This document shows, piece by piece, positions 33,746 through 46,397 of a stretch of 64,000 nt of DNA. Below the pieces are notes generated by a model. It did not search any database and was not told the origin of the DNA. It saw nothing but the letters and a program-made list of their open reading frames with translations. Every line of letters begins with the position of its first letter. Within the stretch, counting starts at the first letter, position 1. Origin of the DNA: Arthrinium phaeospermum (lineage: Eukaryota; Ascomycota; Sordariomycetes; Amphisphaeriales; Apiosporaceae); contig QYRS01000001.1 in assembly GCA_006503535.1 (NCBI GenBank), positions 2,046,001 through 2,110,000 of the forward strand, given 5' to 3'. Both the position numbers and the translations under genes were made by a program.

Positions 33746-34893
33746 GATTGTGGGGTCTGGTTCATGAATGCAAAGTTTGTCAGAGATTTGTCTTGATGGT
33801 TGGTTGCTACGCAGCGGTGAAGCAGGGTGATGTCCAAAAGTTTTGCACTTCGATACGTATGGTAGTCACATAATTGAGTGGGTTTGCAAGTACTCCTGTG
33901 CTCGTGTACAACGTGACAAGCCCCTTTTTGGTGGGTTTCTCGATCCTGGGAAGTCTACCAGTCCATTCAAGTACTCTTAGCACCTTCCTGTATGATGTCG
34001 CGGGCTGAACATGACTAAAAGTCATTTGTGGTGTATGCACTGGAAAAGGAGTGGACGCCCGCCAGCCAAACCCCTACACTTCGGGAATGGTCATGCTGCG
34101 AGGAAGCCTTCCATTCGGACGGCTTCATTTAGTCGAAATCTGGGCATGTATGCAAAAGTAGGAGATGTATGCACAGGCAGTTGACCATATCCTCCTTGTA
34201 GTGGCTGCCAAAACCGCTGCCGTAGAATATCCGAGCCACGTGGGTGCAACCTCTTCGGAGACAAATCACGGACAAAAGGGGCAATGTGCAAATTCATCAC
34301 TCATTCGTTGTCCAAGCTGCCCATTGACCTGAATCAATTTGCTTTAGGGAGGTCGACGACTGTTGAACTTCTGAAGGAAACGATCCCGAGGAACATATTT
34401 TGTCGATTCACGGGAGTCATATTTGTTGAAATGCTTTTGAGAGTTTTGGAGGCATGGGCATGATGTCTTCTTTTTAAGTTTATATTTGGCGGTAATCAGT
34501 TCTTTCTGAGTCTTTTGTCTCTGCAGGGGAGATTTGATATGCATATCCGGAGGAGAAAAAAAAAGACGTTTTGTACCTAGGAAAGCTGTGATGATTGCTT
34601 CTCGATGAGGCCCAAATCAACTCGGCAACGTGTCAAACCTCAACTAATGCCGTGAACTGTACACCGTAAACCGTCAAGAACACGCTCCTCAATTCACTAC
34701 ACTAGCGTGCATATCTAGAGGCACCCAAACAGACGTAGAATCCGAAAGCAATCGTAATATCGTTAAGCCCACATTACCCAGCAGCATTACCAAAATTCCA
34801 GACCAATTCCGGGGCAGGTCTACCCAGCTTCAAATAACTCCAATCCCATATCCAAGTCCCGAAGCCCCAATTCCTTTTCATGCCATCACCGCA
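33746..34893. other. 1.1-kb intergenic region, no gene seen
   Basis: Lies between the converging ends of the AT-hook gene and the PD-(D/E)XK gene. Slightly A+T-rich, without supported coding sequence. Confidence 0.45.
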
Positions 34894-36643
34894 TCATGAT
34901 GCATGGACCACCGGAGCCACTGCACCCGTCGCGCCAGGGCCGTTGCCGAACCAGTACTCCATACTGGCGCAGAACTGCGTTTCGACCCACGATTTGATAG
35001 CCTCGAGCGAGGCCACCAGCACCAGCAGATCCTCGAGTGTCTCTGTCGAACCAAGGGGGGTGCCCGTGTAGATGGTCGCTTGGTCAATGTCATCGCACGC
35101 AAAATGGAGCGTCCAATGATGTCCGACAACCTGGATCAGGGGCATGGTCACAAGCCGAGGCCGCTTCTCCAGAACGGCTCCGCAGGTCTTGAGAAGGTTG
35201 TCCGCCAGGGCGCTGCGAAGATGCAGCATCCGCTTGTGCCATGCGGCGGCCCAGAGGCCGAGCTGGAGCACGGGGTCGGAGGAGGGAATGGCCGATTTCG
35301 TTTCGATGGAGATGGCAATGGGTGACTCCCGGAGCGGCCCGTAGTGGGTTTGGTTGATGTGACGACGCTCGCTGGAGGCGCCGAAGACTTTGTCAAAGTG
35401 CAGAAGATGTTGAAGGGTCTTCTTCATCGCGGCGGATTCTCCATAGTCGAGTACCACCACGTAGTCCACCTTGGACGCACTGGAGCGCACCTCCGTCAGA
35501 CCAGGCAGCCGTGAGAACATCTCCGACTCGGACTGTTCTTGGTCTTCTCGAAAGTCGGTGTCGGCCGACACCGTACACGGGACCATGAACACGTCCCCAT
35601 CCTTGTTGATCTCCCTCATCAGCGGCAGAGTCGCCCGCAATGGTCGCATGCGTAGCGGCCTCGAGCCTGGCCGCCAGCGGCGAGACGGGGAGATCCGGAT
35701 CATTCGCGAAGACCGGCGGCCCGTTGATGTGGGTGGAGGCAAACACGAGTTGGAGGATCGGGGCGTGGACAGCCATATTCCAGCCACATTCGTGTCGATG
35801 GAGTCGCTGGCAGTCCCCGGCGTCGCGAATGATCGTTTCCATGCTGTGCAAGAGCCGCTGGGCTCTGGCCGACGTCAATTTGGGGTCTGGTGTGCGAACC
35901 CAACCGTCAGGAAGAGTGCGTCCCAGGAGCTCTTCGACGCCGCCACGAAGCTCATGGGGAATCACACCCTGCCTATCCCAGAGCTTGCTCAACTGTTCGC
36001 ACAGAGCACGGACGTCGCTAGGCAGCATCCGAATCGCTGCCGCCCGAATCTTCTTCAGCTCCTTCACCAAGAAGGGCTTCTCGAGCGCCGCGAGATCTTC
36101 ATAGTCTTCGATCTTGGAGGTCTTGATGGCCTTCTTGCTCGGTTCGGATGCCTTTGGCGTTGTGTCCAACCCCGCCTCTTGGTTGCTCCTCTTCGAGGGG
36201 TTGTCCGGTGTCTTGGGCCGGCTAGCAAGATCCGATGACGAGGTCGGTTCGTCGCTCGTAGGCGAGGGAGCGGTGGGCATCTCGCCGATTGCGTCGTCAC
36301 CTCGCCGTTGACGCTTCGCAGGGGGTTCTAAGGACTCGCTGACGAGGTCCGGAGCGTCACCTTGCCGTGGACGCTTCGCAGGAGGGGCTGAAGACTCGTC
36401 GTCTGGACCTCGCCGTGGACGCTTCGCAGGAGGGTGGAAGGACTCGTCGAGGTCGGAAGCTTCTCGTGGGCGCTTCGTGGATGTTTCGTCGCTCTCGTCG
36501 TCGGAAGAGACCGACGTTAACCAAGACTTGATTTTGCCAGCTTCTTGTTCTCGGACTTGCTCCAGTAGCTTCTTGAGAACCGTAGGAGGGAGGATCGGGC
36601 CGCTGTCGACGTCGCCAACTACTTGCACATAGATGGGCGCCAT
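34894..36643 (-). CDS. PD-(D/E)XK nuclease-like protein (PDDEXK_12 type), one frameshift
   Basis: Starts at 36643 (MAPIYVQVVGDVDSGPILPP). The N-terminal half contains four repeats of an acidic/PPAKRPRRG unit that look like nuclear-localisation motifs. The fungal PDDEXK_12 pattern follows: GWNMAVHAPILQLVFAS, then, after a one-base shift near 35645, KVDYVVVLD, YGPLRESPIAISIETKSAIP and LQLGLWAAAWHKRML. These supply the Asp and the E-x-K of the active site (VDY, IETK). The frame ends at 34894. There is no GT-AG intron at the shift, so it is an indel. It lies directly downstream of the recombinase on the same strand, where Starship cargo genes would be expected. Biochemical role unknown; possibly DNA cleavage. 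Confidence 0.75.
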
Positions 36644-37207
36644 GGTGAAAAGAGGGGAAGGCCAGGACAGCTGGCAGTCGCACGTTCAATTAAGCGGAAG
36701 AGGCAATCAGGCAGCGGTGCAGGTCCCGACTCGCAAGAGCGGGAAGACGCATCGGCATGCATGCGCTGTTGTTGCGAGGGGTTGAGTGGCCAGCAACCGA
36801 AGTGGAAGACGCCGGTAGCAAACTGTGCACCGGGACGAGCAGCGGTCTACGTGAGCAATCAGATGGCATGCATATGGCTGGTGTGCATGAGACGACTGGC
36901 GTGGGCGGTTGCGACCGCGCAGGATGGAAGATGCAGATCGCAGGATGGTGGTTGACTGACGTCCTTGAGGCTGGAGTCAATTGGCGAGTCACGGCAGGAA
37001 AATCCAAGCTACCACTAGGTGCCGACAAATACATGCACCCCGGTGCGGGGTACCTACTGGACCGCTCTAGCGCAACGCATCTTTGAGACAACCTTGAAAT
37101 CAATTGGAACTATGTAGCGGACGTGGAAGCATTCTGATTGGTCCGACTCGGAACTTTACGATCACCCCGGATTCCACACGAACGTAGGCCATTGCCCCTA
37201 TTCCCCA

Positions 37208-39880
37208 CTATCCCACCACACCGTGCACATCGAAGCCGTGGCACTTGAAGTGCGCCAGGTCCATCAACTGCGTCGAAGGGCACATGGGACAATCAATCGG
37301 CGCATCGGGCGACAGCTTCTTGAGATGCAGATTGCGGAGGTGCCGGGTGATCTCCGAGGTGCCGGCGAACTCGTGGCACAGCGCGTCCTTCTGCGGGTCG
37401 CCGATCGCCAGATGCATCGCCTTCGCGCAGCAGATGAAACAGGTCATCAGCTTCTGCCCGCGGTACGACACGTTGGCCGACGCCCAGATCTCGGCGTTGC
37501 GGGCGTCGAAGTCCCTCGTGAGGCTCTTCTTCGGCTTCGTCTGGTCGCGAATCATGGGCCGGATCAGGGGCTCCTCGACGTTGCAGTAGTGGGCGATGGC
37601 ATTGACAAAGGCCTCGCGCCGCCGGTAGATGCGCCGCATGCTCTTGGCGTGCGACTCCTTGTCCCTTTTGACGAGCGGGGCGATCGCCGTCTCATGGAGG
37701 TTCTGCTGCGCGGGCGACATGGGGCTCGGGATGCGGAACGTGCCGGGGCCGTCCTCCAGGCCCCGACCGATGAGCTGGTTGTTGATGTCCAGGACGGCCT
37801 GGCGCGCCTGCCACTCGGAGCCGCGCGCCGTCTTCTTGGCCTCGGTGCGGAGGCGCGTGAGCGAGGCGTTCATGTCGGCTTGCGCCTCCAGGTACTCGGC
37901 CGAGCCCCGGTCCGACTGCTGCATGATCTGGCGCAGCTTCTCGATGTGGGGGTGCTGCTTCAGCGCCTCCGCCTGGGCCCGGGTGAGGTCGACCGGGCGC
38001 AAGCTGCTGACGGAGTGCCCGTGGCTGGCGACCTGGGCGACGAGCTCCTGCTGCGGCTTCAGCTTGCGGAAGACGGCCGACAGGTCGAAGTCGATGACGC
38101 GGTTGAGGTAGTTCTCCTGAAAGGTGTTGGAGTACGGCTGGTGCATCATGACCGAGTTGCGCAAGGCCGAGCTAATGTCCTCTGGGGGGTGTCAGCAAGA
38201 AATCGACAAAGGACGGGAAAGGAGAAAACCCACGGTGCTTGTCCATGTTGTTGCCGGCCATGTACCGCAGCGTGTAGGCATACGTGCTGTTCTCGAAGCC
38301 CGCAATCTCGCCCATGCGCTTGACCCACTTCCCCATGATGTCGGGCGAGATGGGCGTCTCCGACAGCCGGAAGCCCATGTAGGTTTCCTCCGGGCGGCGG
38401 AACACCTGCGTCTCCGCGAGGCTTGTGCGCAGCGGAATCGGCAGCTGCTTCTCGTCGTCGCGCATCGTCAGCGTATACAGCCTGTGCGGGTCCTTGCACA
38501 GCTCGTCCGAGCGGAATGCCCTCTGGGAGATCAGCAGACCCAGCAGGTACGCGTGCGGGCTCAGCAGGAGGCACGGGTCCTCGATGACCTCCGGAAGAAC
38601 AAACGTTTTCCTGTTCTGTTAGCGCGATCCTGCCAAAACGGGCGACGGCACTTACACGGCCTTGCTGCCGAGATACTCCTTGGTGAACTTCAGGGTGAAG
38701 GAAATCACGAGATTGTGGGGGCCCCCGTTGGGGTCGCGCACGAGCGCCAGCGACAGGTCGCCGAACCGCAGCCGCAGCAGCGAGGTCGGGCGCGCGCCGG
38801 CCGGCGCCATGAGCAGAAAGAAGAGGATCATCAGGATGCGGCTGGAGCCCAGCTTGAAGTGCTTGGCCGTCGTGCTCAGCGTCGTCTCGATGATCAGCTT
38901 GAGGTCGTCGAGCGACATCGGCCGGTTCTGCCGCTTCTCGTCCGTCAACTTCTTCTCGGTGCTGAGGTGGATGAGGGCCTGGGCGGTTAGCGCGATCCAC
39001 GGGCGACAGCAGGCAGCGGTACTCACATTGTTCACTTGCACGGCGTCGACTTTGTTGTCGATCTTGTGGCGCATGTTGTCGCGGTACACGAGCCGGAAGG
39101 TGCACCAGAGCGTGATGAGGGAGCTCTTCTTGGCCAGCGCCCGCTTGCGGCGCCCGTCCACGCCACGCTTCTCGCTAGTGTACCAATTGAAGAAGTAGTA
39201 GACCATCTTGACGTCGATGTCCTTCAGGCAGGCGCGCCAGTGGCGCTTGAGCACCTCCGCGCAGAATCTGTGGACGTCAGTACAAGAAAACGGGAGGCGA
39301 GGCCGTCGACGTACTTGACCCAGTCCTGCTGGACCTTGCTCATCTGGCGACGGGTGGCTTTGGCGTAGGCCTTCTTGTGGAAGATCTCGTCGCCCTGGGA
39401 CTCCATGGCGGCACGGTAGTACTCGGGCGGGTGCTCGTTCCCGTTGAAGAGGTCCTTGTCGGACGTGAAGTCCACATTGAGCTTCGAGACGTCAAAGTGG
39501 TTCGGGTCGGTCTCAAACTCGTGCACAGCGTCGGCGATCTCTTTCGCCTCCCGGCGGGCGACGCTGTGCGAGCTCACCTGGAACCGGCGGTACTCCTCTT
39601 CGATGTGGCCGACATCGGGCGGGGTGTCGTCCATCTCGGAGTCAGAGCCGTCCTTCTCGAGGTCGGAGTCGTCCTTCAGCTCGTCCAGATCGGAGCGAAC
39701 GTCGCCGGGGACAGGCTCCTCGTCCGAGTCGTCGCTGGACGAAGCCGAGTACTCGGACTCGCTGTCTTTGTACTCCGCGTACGCAGACTTGCGCTTCTCC
39801 GGCACAATGTCCGAGACGATGCGACACGGACTGGCGTCCTCGGTCAAGTCAATCAAGACGGAGTTCTTCGGTGGAGGCAT
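37208..39880 (-). CDS. DUF3435 tyrosine recombinase, Starship captain family, intact
   Basis: Five exons: 39315-39880, 39027-39267, 38656-38978, 38234-38610 and 37208-38181. The four introns are 45-52 bp, with GTACGT, GTGAGT, GTAAGT and GTGGGT donors. All phases agree and the product is 826 aa without a stop. An acidic N-terminus (DDSDEEPVPGDVRSDLDEL) precedes the core-binding region (KRHWRACLKDIDVKMVYYFF). The catalytic domain shows GARPTSLLRLRFGDL (Arg332), FVLPEVIEDPCLLLSPHAYL, YAYTLRYMAGNN (Arg492) and RNSVMMHQPY followed by FQENYL (His516, Tyr527 as the likely nucleophile). The C-terminus has the family's Cys/His segment (TCFICCAKAMHL, RHLRNLHLK, CPMC). These enzymes cut and rejoin DNA to move giant fungal transposons. 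All key residues are present. Confidence 0.92.
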
Positions 39881-40494
39881 CCTGTGTACAGGTCGTGGGA
39901 TCTACGAGCGGGAAAGGGGAACTGTGCGATCGGGTTGTGTGGGAAACTTTCTGGAGTGGAGTGGGAAGCTTTCGTGAGAAGGGTGGCTCCCGCCCGTAAA
40001 TGAAAGAACTTCGACCAGCAACGATCAGCTGACCAGACAACTGGCTGCATGGGCTCCCGTCTCGAGCACAAGTACTTTGTGTGCAGGACAAACGGCGATT
40101 CTCGCCCAAGGACGCACGCGAGAGACTGGACAGCCCTCTGGATCCGATCCGGAAAGGGGCCGATGCAGCCCAGCCGGTCCAACAGCCACTCCCTCTGCTC
40201 ACCGCCCATGCACTGCAGCAGTGATGCAACACTGCTGCAACGCTGCAAGTCCGAAAGCTTGAGTCTGGTATCCAGCCCTCGATGCGAGATGCTGCACTCT
40301 GCTGCGGAATACGTACAAGTGCCCAAAGGGGACTGGCGCACGCAGCCTCCCGGCACTAGACCGCAACCAATCAGGGGTCCCTGTCTGCCCGAGAGCAGCG
40401 GGCGTGTCTTTGTACCTTTCCCAGGTTGCTGGTCGGCGTCAAGTACCTGTCTAGCATTGCTCTGCTGCCCTGGAAGTAGTCTTCGGGGAGTACA

Positions 40495-40625
40495 ACAGTT
40501 TGGCAGCCAGCCCAAGCGTGCCAAGCACAGGCAGCCAAGTAGCAGTCAAGCAGCACAAGCAGCAGAGGCCAAGCAGCACAAGCAGAAGTCAAGCAGCACA
40601 AATATGCAAATCACTAGCTGCACAA
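40495..40625 (+). repeat. Short direct repeats AAGCAGCACAAGCAG and variants
   Basis: At least five overlapping copies of CAAGCAGCA-like units. Confidence 0.75.
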
Positions 40626-41199
40626 GCAGCTCGAGTGACACGCAGCCTGCATCCACGTTCTGACCATGCAAGCGAGTCAAAATCCACGAGGCAAGTGCAA
40701 CGCTGACAGCTCCAGACAGCGTTTTACTTCAGCATTTCAACAGGCCACCAACTCACCAACCATCACAATTGACCAATGACACCAGCAACACAATGCACCG
40801 CTGAAATCATACATCTCGTCAATGCCGGTACTTATGCAGCCCGTGTCTTCTGTAGCTGTCTCGTTTGGAATTCGCTATCTGGCAAGGTGGTCAGGGGTCA
40901 TTAGACTTTGGCAGCGGGACGCACCAACTGCAGCTACTGCATGCACCTTGGTCGGCCAAGTTTGAAAGCGCTCGGCCGAACAGGCTGAATGAGGCTCCTG
41001 AACAGAAGACCTCGGAGCAGAAAAGATCCTTAGCTAAGCACGGCACTTAATCTGGCCCCTTGCTAGATTTCCATTATGCTGGATATATCTATGAACATTG
41101 GGCAGGACGATCATCCCCAGCAATGATAGACGGGCAAATTGACAGCCCAGTTGCACGGCAACGCATGCAACAGTTAAACTTTGCCGTCTCCTGCCTGCT

Positions 41200-41330
41200 C
41201 CCCACTACAACCAACCACTGCGCTTGAGACTGCATTCAACCACTGCACGTAGCCACTGCACTGAACCACCACACTCAACACTCGACCACGGACCACTGCA
41301 CCACTGCAACCACTGCATCCATCTCTAACC
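41200..41330 (+). repeat. Interspersed CCACTGCA repeats
   Basis: The octamer CCACTGCA or a one-base variant appears about eight times within 130 bp, often preceded by AA. Confidence 0.8.
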
Positions 41331-41689
41331 CCTTGCCTAGCCGACACAAATGGCCGCACATATAAAAGCATCCGAATTGATATAACCAGTTAGAATCACC
41401 GTATAATAGTAACAAAGAACATGGTCGTACTTATCAATGAAACTCTGTGCTACGAAGGGGTGCATCAAGAAAAACTCGGGCCAAACGTAGGAGTCGCAGC
41501 TACTTCACGTGAAACTATAGATTCTTCGCCAGCAAGCCGGCACAAAACATGGAAATACACTTTTCACCCTGTCAGTCTCTATCGCAGTCTTACTTCTGTT
41601 GCCTGCAGCTAGACTGATACGAACACGCCACGCAACCTAAAGCATCTAGCCACCATAATGTAATCCACGCGCGAATGCGTCCACACATC

Positions 41690-43961
41690 TTACGGGGTGC
41701 TGCCTCCGTCGGGCTCGAGCGGGGCCACGTCCGCCAGCGGATCAACATCCCCCATTTCTTCCGGAGCCAAAGACAGCTCGGACATCAAGGTTTTGCGCTT
41801 CTTCCGTGGCGGCTGGGCGGTCGAAGAAACATGCTCGGCGGGCGGGAGCCCCTCTTTTCTCCGGCCTTCTCCGTTCCTGTCCTCATCCTCCTGGGGTACT
41901 CCAGCCAGGAACTTCTGGAGCTTCCATGCGGCCTGAGACTTGTTGATTTTCGGTGGGCATGGGATCCCGTGCTCGACGCAGAGATCCCGCAGGACCTTTG
42001 CTGTATAGAGGTCCAACTTAGATAGGTTCAACTCTTTGAGAGCCGGCATGGACTCAGACACCTCCGCCTCGGGGGCCGAGGGTTTGGGCTTGGAGCGTGC
42101 GGGGCGCAGGTTGGCTGGCCGCTGTTCGGGCGCGACGGGCGCAACGGGCGCAACGGGCGCAACGGGCGCAACGGGCGCGACGACCACGCCGGGAACGCCG
42201 GGTATGCCATCGTGAATGACTAGCACGGTTAGCGCCGAGTCTCCTCCAGCCAGGGAGGGCACCTCACCTTCAAAGCCAAACCAGGCGAGCAAGTCGCCCA
42301 GACCCAGCACCGGAAGGCCGTGTGCTACAAAGTGGCTGATAACCAGGAGGCATTGTTTTTTACTAGTGGCCGAAAAGGACACCGGTAGAACAGGACGGGT
42401 ACAGTTCGGATCGGGGCAGATGATGGTCATCCGTTTCCCGCCCGCCTTGAAGCTTCCAATGCCCGGGACGCTGCTGGCCAGCACGCTTCGGGTGCCGGGC
42501 GGGGGCCGTTGGCCCGCGTCGAACTTGATCTGCCGCCGGAGGTTCTCCCAGTCCAGCTCCGCCTTGTCGTGGCACTGCTGGGCCGCGATGTTGTTCATGG
42601 CAATGGCGAACCGATCGGGCGAACCCAACTCGGGGGTGACCACTTATCTGCGTCAGCCGTGTCCCTCGCAGCACGATCCATTGGGACTTCTTACCTTGCC
42701 GTCCGTACTTGGTCACCATGTCCTCCACGCGGCGGAACAATTCTTGGTGGAACAGCCCAAAGTGGATAATCGCATGGGCGTTTTCGCCCAAAGGGTCCAC
42801 GCGATAGGTCCGCGGAACGACGTCATGCGTCGGCTGCGGGCCCAGTCGGAGGGCGGGCATCGCCATGGGCGCCGCAATGCAAGGGCACTCGATGCAGAAG
42901 GCAAACTGCGGCGTGCAGCAGATCCACCGCTTCTCTCGCTGCGCCACCGAGTGGAGCAGCGGCTCCAGGCGGAGCATGCCTGCCTGGACCTGGAGAGGAG
43001 CCGGCGTCGCCCACGAAAGGACCCGCTCGAATCCCGACTCGATGTTGGTGATACTTCGGCTGCTACCTGTCGTGCGAGGGTCCGGTATCATCTCCGATGC
43101 CGTGCCACCATGCGGCTCACTGGGTCGTGCCACCCGAGGCTCCAACTCGAAGAGGCCAGCGACGTTCATCGCCGGAGCCACCACCACGCCTGTTTCGCCG
43201 GGAGCGGCCACCGACGTCTCCACGGCAGCTGGGGCCATCGGGCGGTCCGCTGCGTGGTGGGCATCGGCCGCTGCGACGCCCGGTTCCTCCTCGCTCGCTA
43301 CGATCACCTCGTTCTGCATTGGCTGTTTGTCGGTTGGGTCAGCACCGGTCCCTGGACCTGCCTGCTCAGCGGGAGCAGCTGGCGCAGCGGGACTAGGCTG
43401 GATACGAGATGCCTCAACGACGAGACCAGCCGGTTCGTGCTCTGCCGCCGCCGCACCTTCGTCCTGAAGCATTTTTTCGAAGGCAACCCGATAGTCGTAC
43501 GGAACGAACGTGACAAGCTCTTTCGTGCTCCCGATGTAGACCTCGATTTTGTTAAAACTGTACTCCTCGCGAAGCTCGTTCTCCAACCAGATCGCATCCA
43601 TGGTATGACCTTTGTCCCGGAGGTCGGTCACGGCGGCCTCGACGCGCTTGCTCAATCTTCTCCATTCATGGAAGCCTTTGATCCAGTCGTCTCGCCAATC
43701 TTGCGTAATGGCCTTCTCATACTTGTGCACCCATTGGTAACGAGCGGTCATGATATCCCGGCGAGTGATCGTGAATTCGGTGGCCAATGATTTGACGTCG
43801 GATCGCGGGCCAGCCCAGGATTCTTTCTCGGGCGCCGCGGGGGCGGCCTCGTTGGGCTTCCTGTGGGGGACAGGGGAAGTGCCGTGGGGTCGGAGGGCGG
43901 AGGACAATCGCTCGGACGTGGTCTCGCCGGTCGCCGCGCCCTCCGTGTGGGAAGACGCCAT
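41690..43961 (-). CDS. Large hypothetical protein with C-terminal SAP-like motif
   Basis: Exon 1 is 42695-43961 from ATG 43961 (MASSHTEGAATGE); a further in-frame ATG at 44036 is possible. The intron at 42643-42694 joins KYGRQ to VVTPEL in phase, and a second 48-bp GTGAGG...GCTAAC...CTAG stretch at 42220-42267 is probably also spliced. The N-terminal quarter has a helical, charged region (WVHKYEKAITQDWRDDWIKG). An Ala/Pro-rich linker precedes a Cys-containing stretch (RWICCTPQFAFCIECPCIA). Near the C-terminus, LDLYTAKVLRDLCVEHGIP followed by KSQAAWKLQKFL resembles a SAP DNA-binding motif, and PPRKKRKT a nuclear signal. A pure Val-Ala-Pro repeat (APVAPVAPV) lies before it. Divergent from the Hsp70-like gene, sharing a 0.2-kb promoter region. 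Confidence 0.65.
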
Positions 43962-44185
43962 GGCCGAAGGAAGGATGGGTTGCGATGCGAAAAGGGCTTT
44001 CACTCGCGAAAAGGACGAGAACAATGGACAACGCATTGTTTATGTGGGAGAAGACGCGCCTCGCTCGAGTCTTTGGGGCGAAGTGTGCCAGACCATGCAG
44101 CTACCCGAGGCCGACCCCCGAGCCACAGCACCCCCATTTTGCTATGGCGCTTTGCATTCTCTCGAGTCATCTACGCCCGCCTGTC

Positions 44186-46397
44186 ATGCAAGATCCGACT
44201 TCTGCGCCTGCCCCCGACCCGGTCCCCGGGATGGCTGCGCCTGCGGCCACCCCGTGCACAGTCTGCCAGGACATTGGCTCATGGGGCTCCAAGGTCGGCG
44301 TCTCGGTGCGCCGCCCCAACAAAATTCCCAAGGCTGGCAGGGTCCCACGCCCGGCCAACACCAGAGACACGGAGAGCGTATCGACGGCGACCGACAGCAA
44401 TCACATGTACGAGTTCCCCGCAACGGCCGCTCTGGTAGACGGCCAACTCATACCCGGAAAGCGGGCGCGACGCCAGACGAACAACTTCTCGATCAAATCC
44501 CTGATGCTGCGGGCCGCGGGAATCAAGAACCCCGCAAAAATGCGACGGGTACCCGGAGGGATGCACCTGAACCGCGCGTTCCAAAGCGGCGCGATTAGCC
44601 AGCTCGCGGCCCAGGAGTGCGTGATGGCGCACTGCACCAAGTTGCGCGACGAGACGCTCCGCTACACGGCCTCGCTTGGCTACGAAGTTCGAACGGTCGG
44701 TATTACTTACCCGAACTGGCTCTGCTCTCACGAGGACGACGAGGACTTCAGCATGTTCATAGCCTATTACACTGACATCATGGCGAAGCTGTGGCCGGAC
44801 ACCCGGATCTACAAGATCAGCGAAGGACAGGCCGCCATCTTTTATGTGTATAGTCGATGGAAAGACTCGCAATCCTCGCTGCGACGCGCCGAACTAGAGA
44901 AGTACCTCGAGGGCCTGGACCTCCAAAAGGGCCGGCCCATGCTGATCTTCGACCACGGAGGAAGTAGTTTGGTGAGTAGCCGGATTGCGGAGCCAGTCAC
45001 AGGCCGTCGCTGACTGAATCAGAATGCACAGAGCGTCGTTACCGTGATCGACAAGGAGGGGCGCGTCTCGCTGGTCCAGCCACTCTGGGCGGCGCACTGG
45101 AAGCCAGGGAGCCAGGGCGGTAGTTACACCTCCAATTGCGAGATCGAGGACTTCCTGCGTAACGCGTTGCCCGAGGACGAGTTCAATCGCGAGATCGCCA
45201 GCCTCATTGCCGACTACGAGCAGCAAAAGTGTAGCCTGGATCCCATGGACGGCTCGCAGAATGGCATCTACTTAAAACGCCAAAACGGAGCAAACCTCCT
45301 GGTCCACCGGAAACAGCTTGTCGCCGCCAGCAAGGCGGCCTTCGACCGTGGCATCGCAAGCATGCGGGAGCATCTGCGCAACCATTTAGAACTCAACACC
45401 GACTTCGTGGTCGCCTTCACGGGTGGCAGCTACAAGAGCCCGGGTGTCCAAAAGAGGATCCAGAAAATCATGGATAGAACCGTGCGGGAGGCGAAGAAAA
45501 GGGGGAACGACGTACGGTGGTTCTATCTGCACGATATTGACAACCATAGGTATGTATGTGCACGGCATGCCGCACCGGCCTCCATCACTAACGTCCCATA
45601 GCTCCTCTGCTGTCGCCATTGGAGGCGCTCTCTGCCTCCAGTCGGACAACATGCCTCCCCCCGCACAGGTGCTGCGCGGTGCGGGTGTCGGGCTCCAAGC
45701 CGTCTCTAAGCAAAAGAAGAGAAATTGGTCGGGCGACCTGACTGCCTCCGCCTTGTTTTGCGTGGTACGTATAACTTAAATAAGCCCGTTGCTGACTCCA
45801 CCCCGACTGACCTGGGTACAGGGACGCGATGAGCGGCAGATCATCCAGCTTAATACAGGCCAGTTTCGGGGGCAGTTCCTGCTACGTCTCATATGCGATC
45901 CACACTACGCCGAGGGGGCTCCCTTCCTTGTTCCACTTCCAGAACTCCACGTGGAGCTCTACAACAAGCCTAGCATGACGCTGGGTCCGTACGACATGGG
46001 CTACGATATCCCCGGCGCGAAGCTTCCCCGCGGGGACGTGGCGGTGGACGTCTTTGGCGAGGATATCGCATCGTTAACAAGTCCGCGATTCATGGAAGTG
46101 GAGAAGGAGGAGCTTGTCTGGTGGCTGCGCAGTACCAAAAGGGGTACGGAGGGCAAAGTCTACTGCGAGGATGCGAGGTGGTTCAAGCTAACCATCACGA
46201 CAGATCCTCCTACGAAGGTGGCTACCGTCGAGCAAGACGAGGAATATCCGGTATGGTGCAGCAGCTGTCACGCGGAGCTTTCCGGGACGGGATATATGCG
46301 CGGCGACGGGACCGGTCTCTGTGCATTCTGCGTTAGTGGCCCGGATGCGGACGAGCTTTGCTCTTCCGGCTGCACCCCGTTCGTCTTGCCGATTTGA
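44186..46397 (+). CDS. Hsp70-like ATPase-fold protein with C-terminal zinc ribbon
   Basis: Four exons: 44186-44971, 45023-45549, 45602-45764 and 45822-46397. All introns are 51-57 bp with GTGAGT, GTATGT or GTACGT donors, the phases agree, and the product is 683 aa. Landmarks of the actin/Hsp70 fold are present: the phosphate-2-like RPMLIFDHGGSSLN (about 255), the adenosine-site-like DFVVAFTGGSYKSPGVQKRI (about 400) and the late AVAIGGAL. The first phosphate loop (DxGTT-like) expected at the N-terminus is not found; the N-terminal 90 residues are low-complexity instead. The C-terminus adds WCSSCHAEL and GLCAFC, a four-Cys zinc ribbon. It resembles the fungal Hsp70-like proteins of unknown role rather than a true chaperone. 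Nucleotide binding may be lost or altered. Confidence 0.75.

Larger units (their letters stand above)
39881..41689. other. 1.8-kb gene-free region upstream of the recombinase, rich in short repeats
   Basis: No supported gene. It holds AGCAGCACA-type repeats (40495-40625) and CCACTGCA repeats (41200-41330). In Starships the 5' terminus lies just upstream of the captain, so an end of the element could be here; no clear boundary is visible. Confidence 0.45.

Noticed and set aside
37223..38323. 366-codon frame on the plus strand
   Set aside because: Antisense to exon 5 of the recombinase. It is rich in Arg/Leu/Val with no domain, the usual shadow of a GC-rich gene.
42216..43790. 524-codon frame on the plus strand
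   Set aside because: Antisense to the SAP-like gene, whose splice sites and phases agree; this frame has no recognisable feature.
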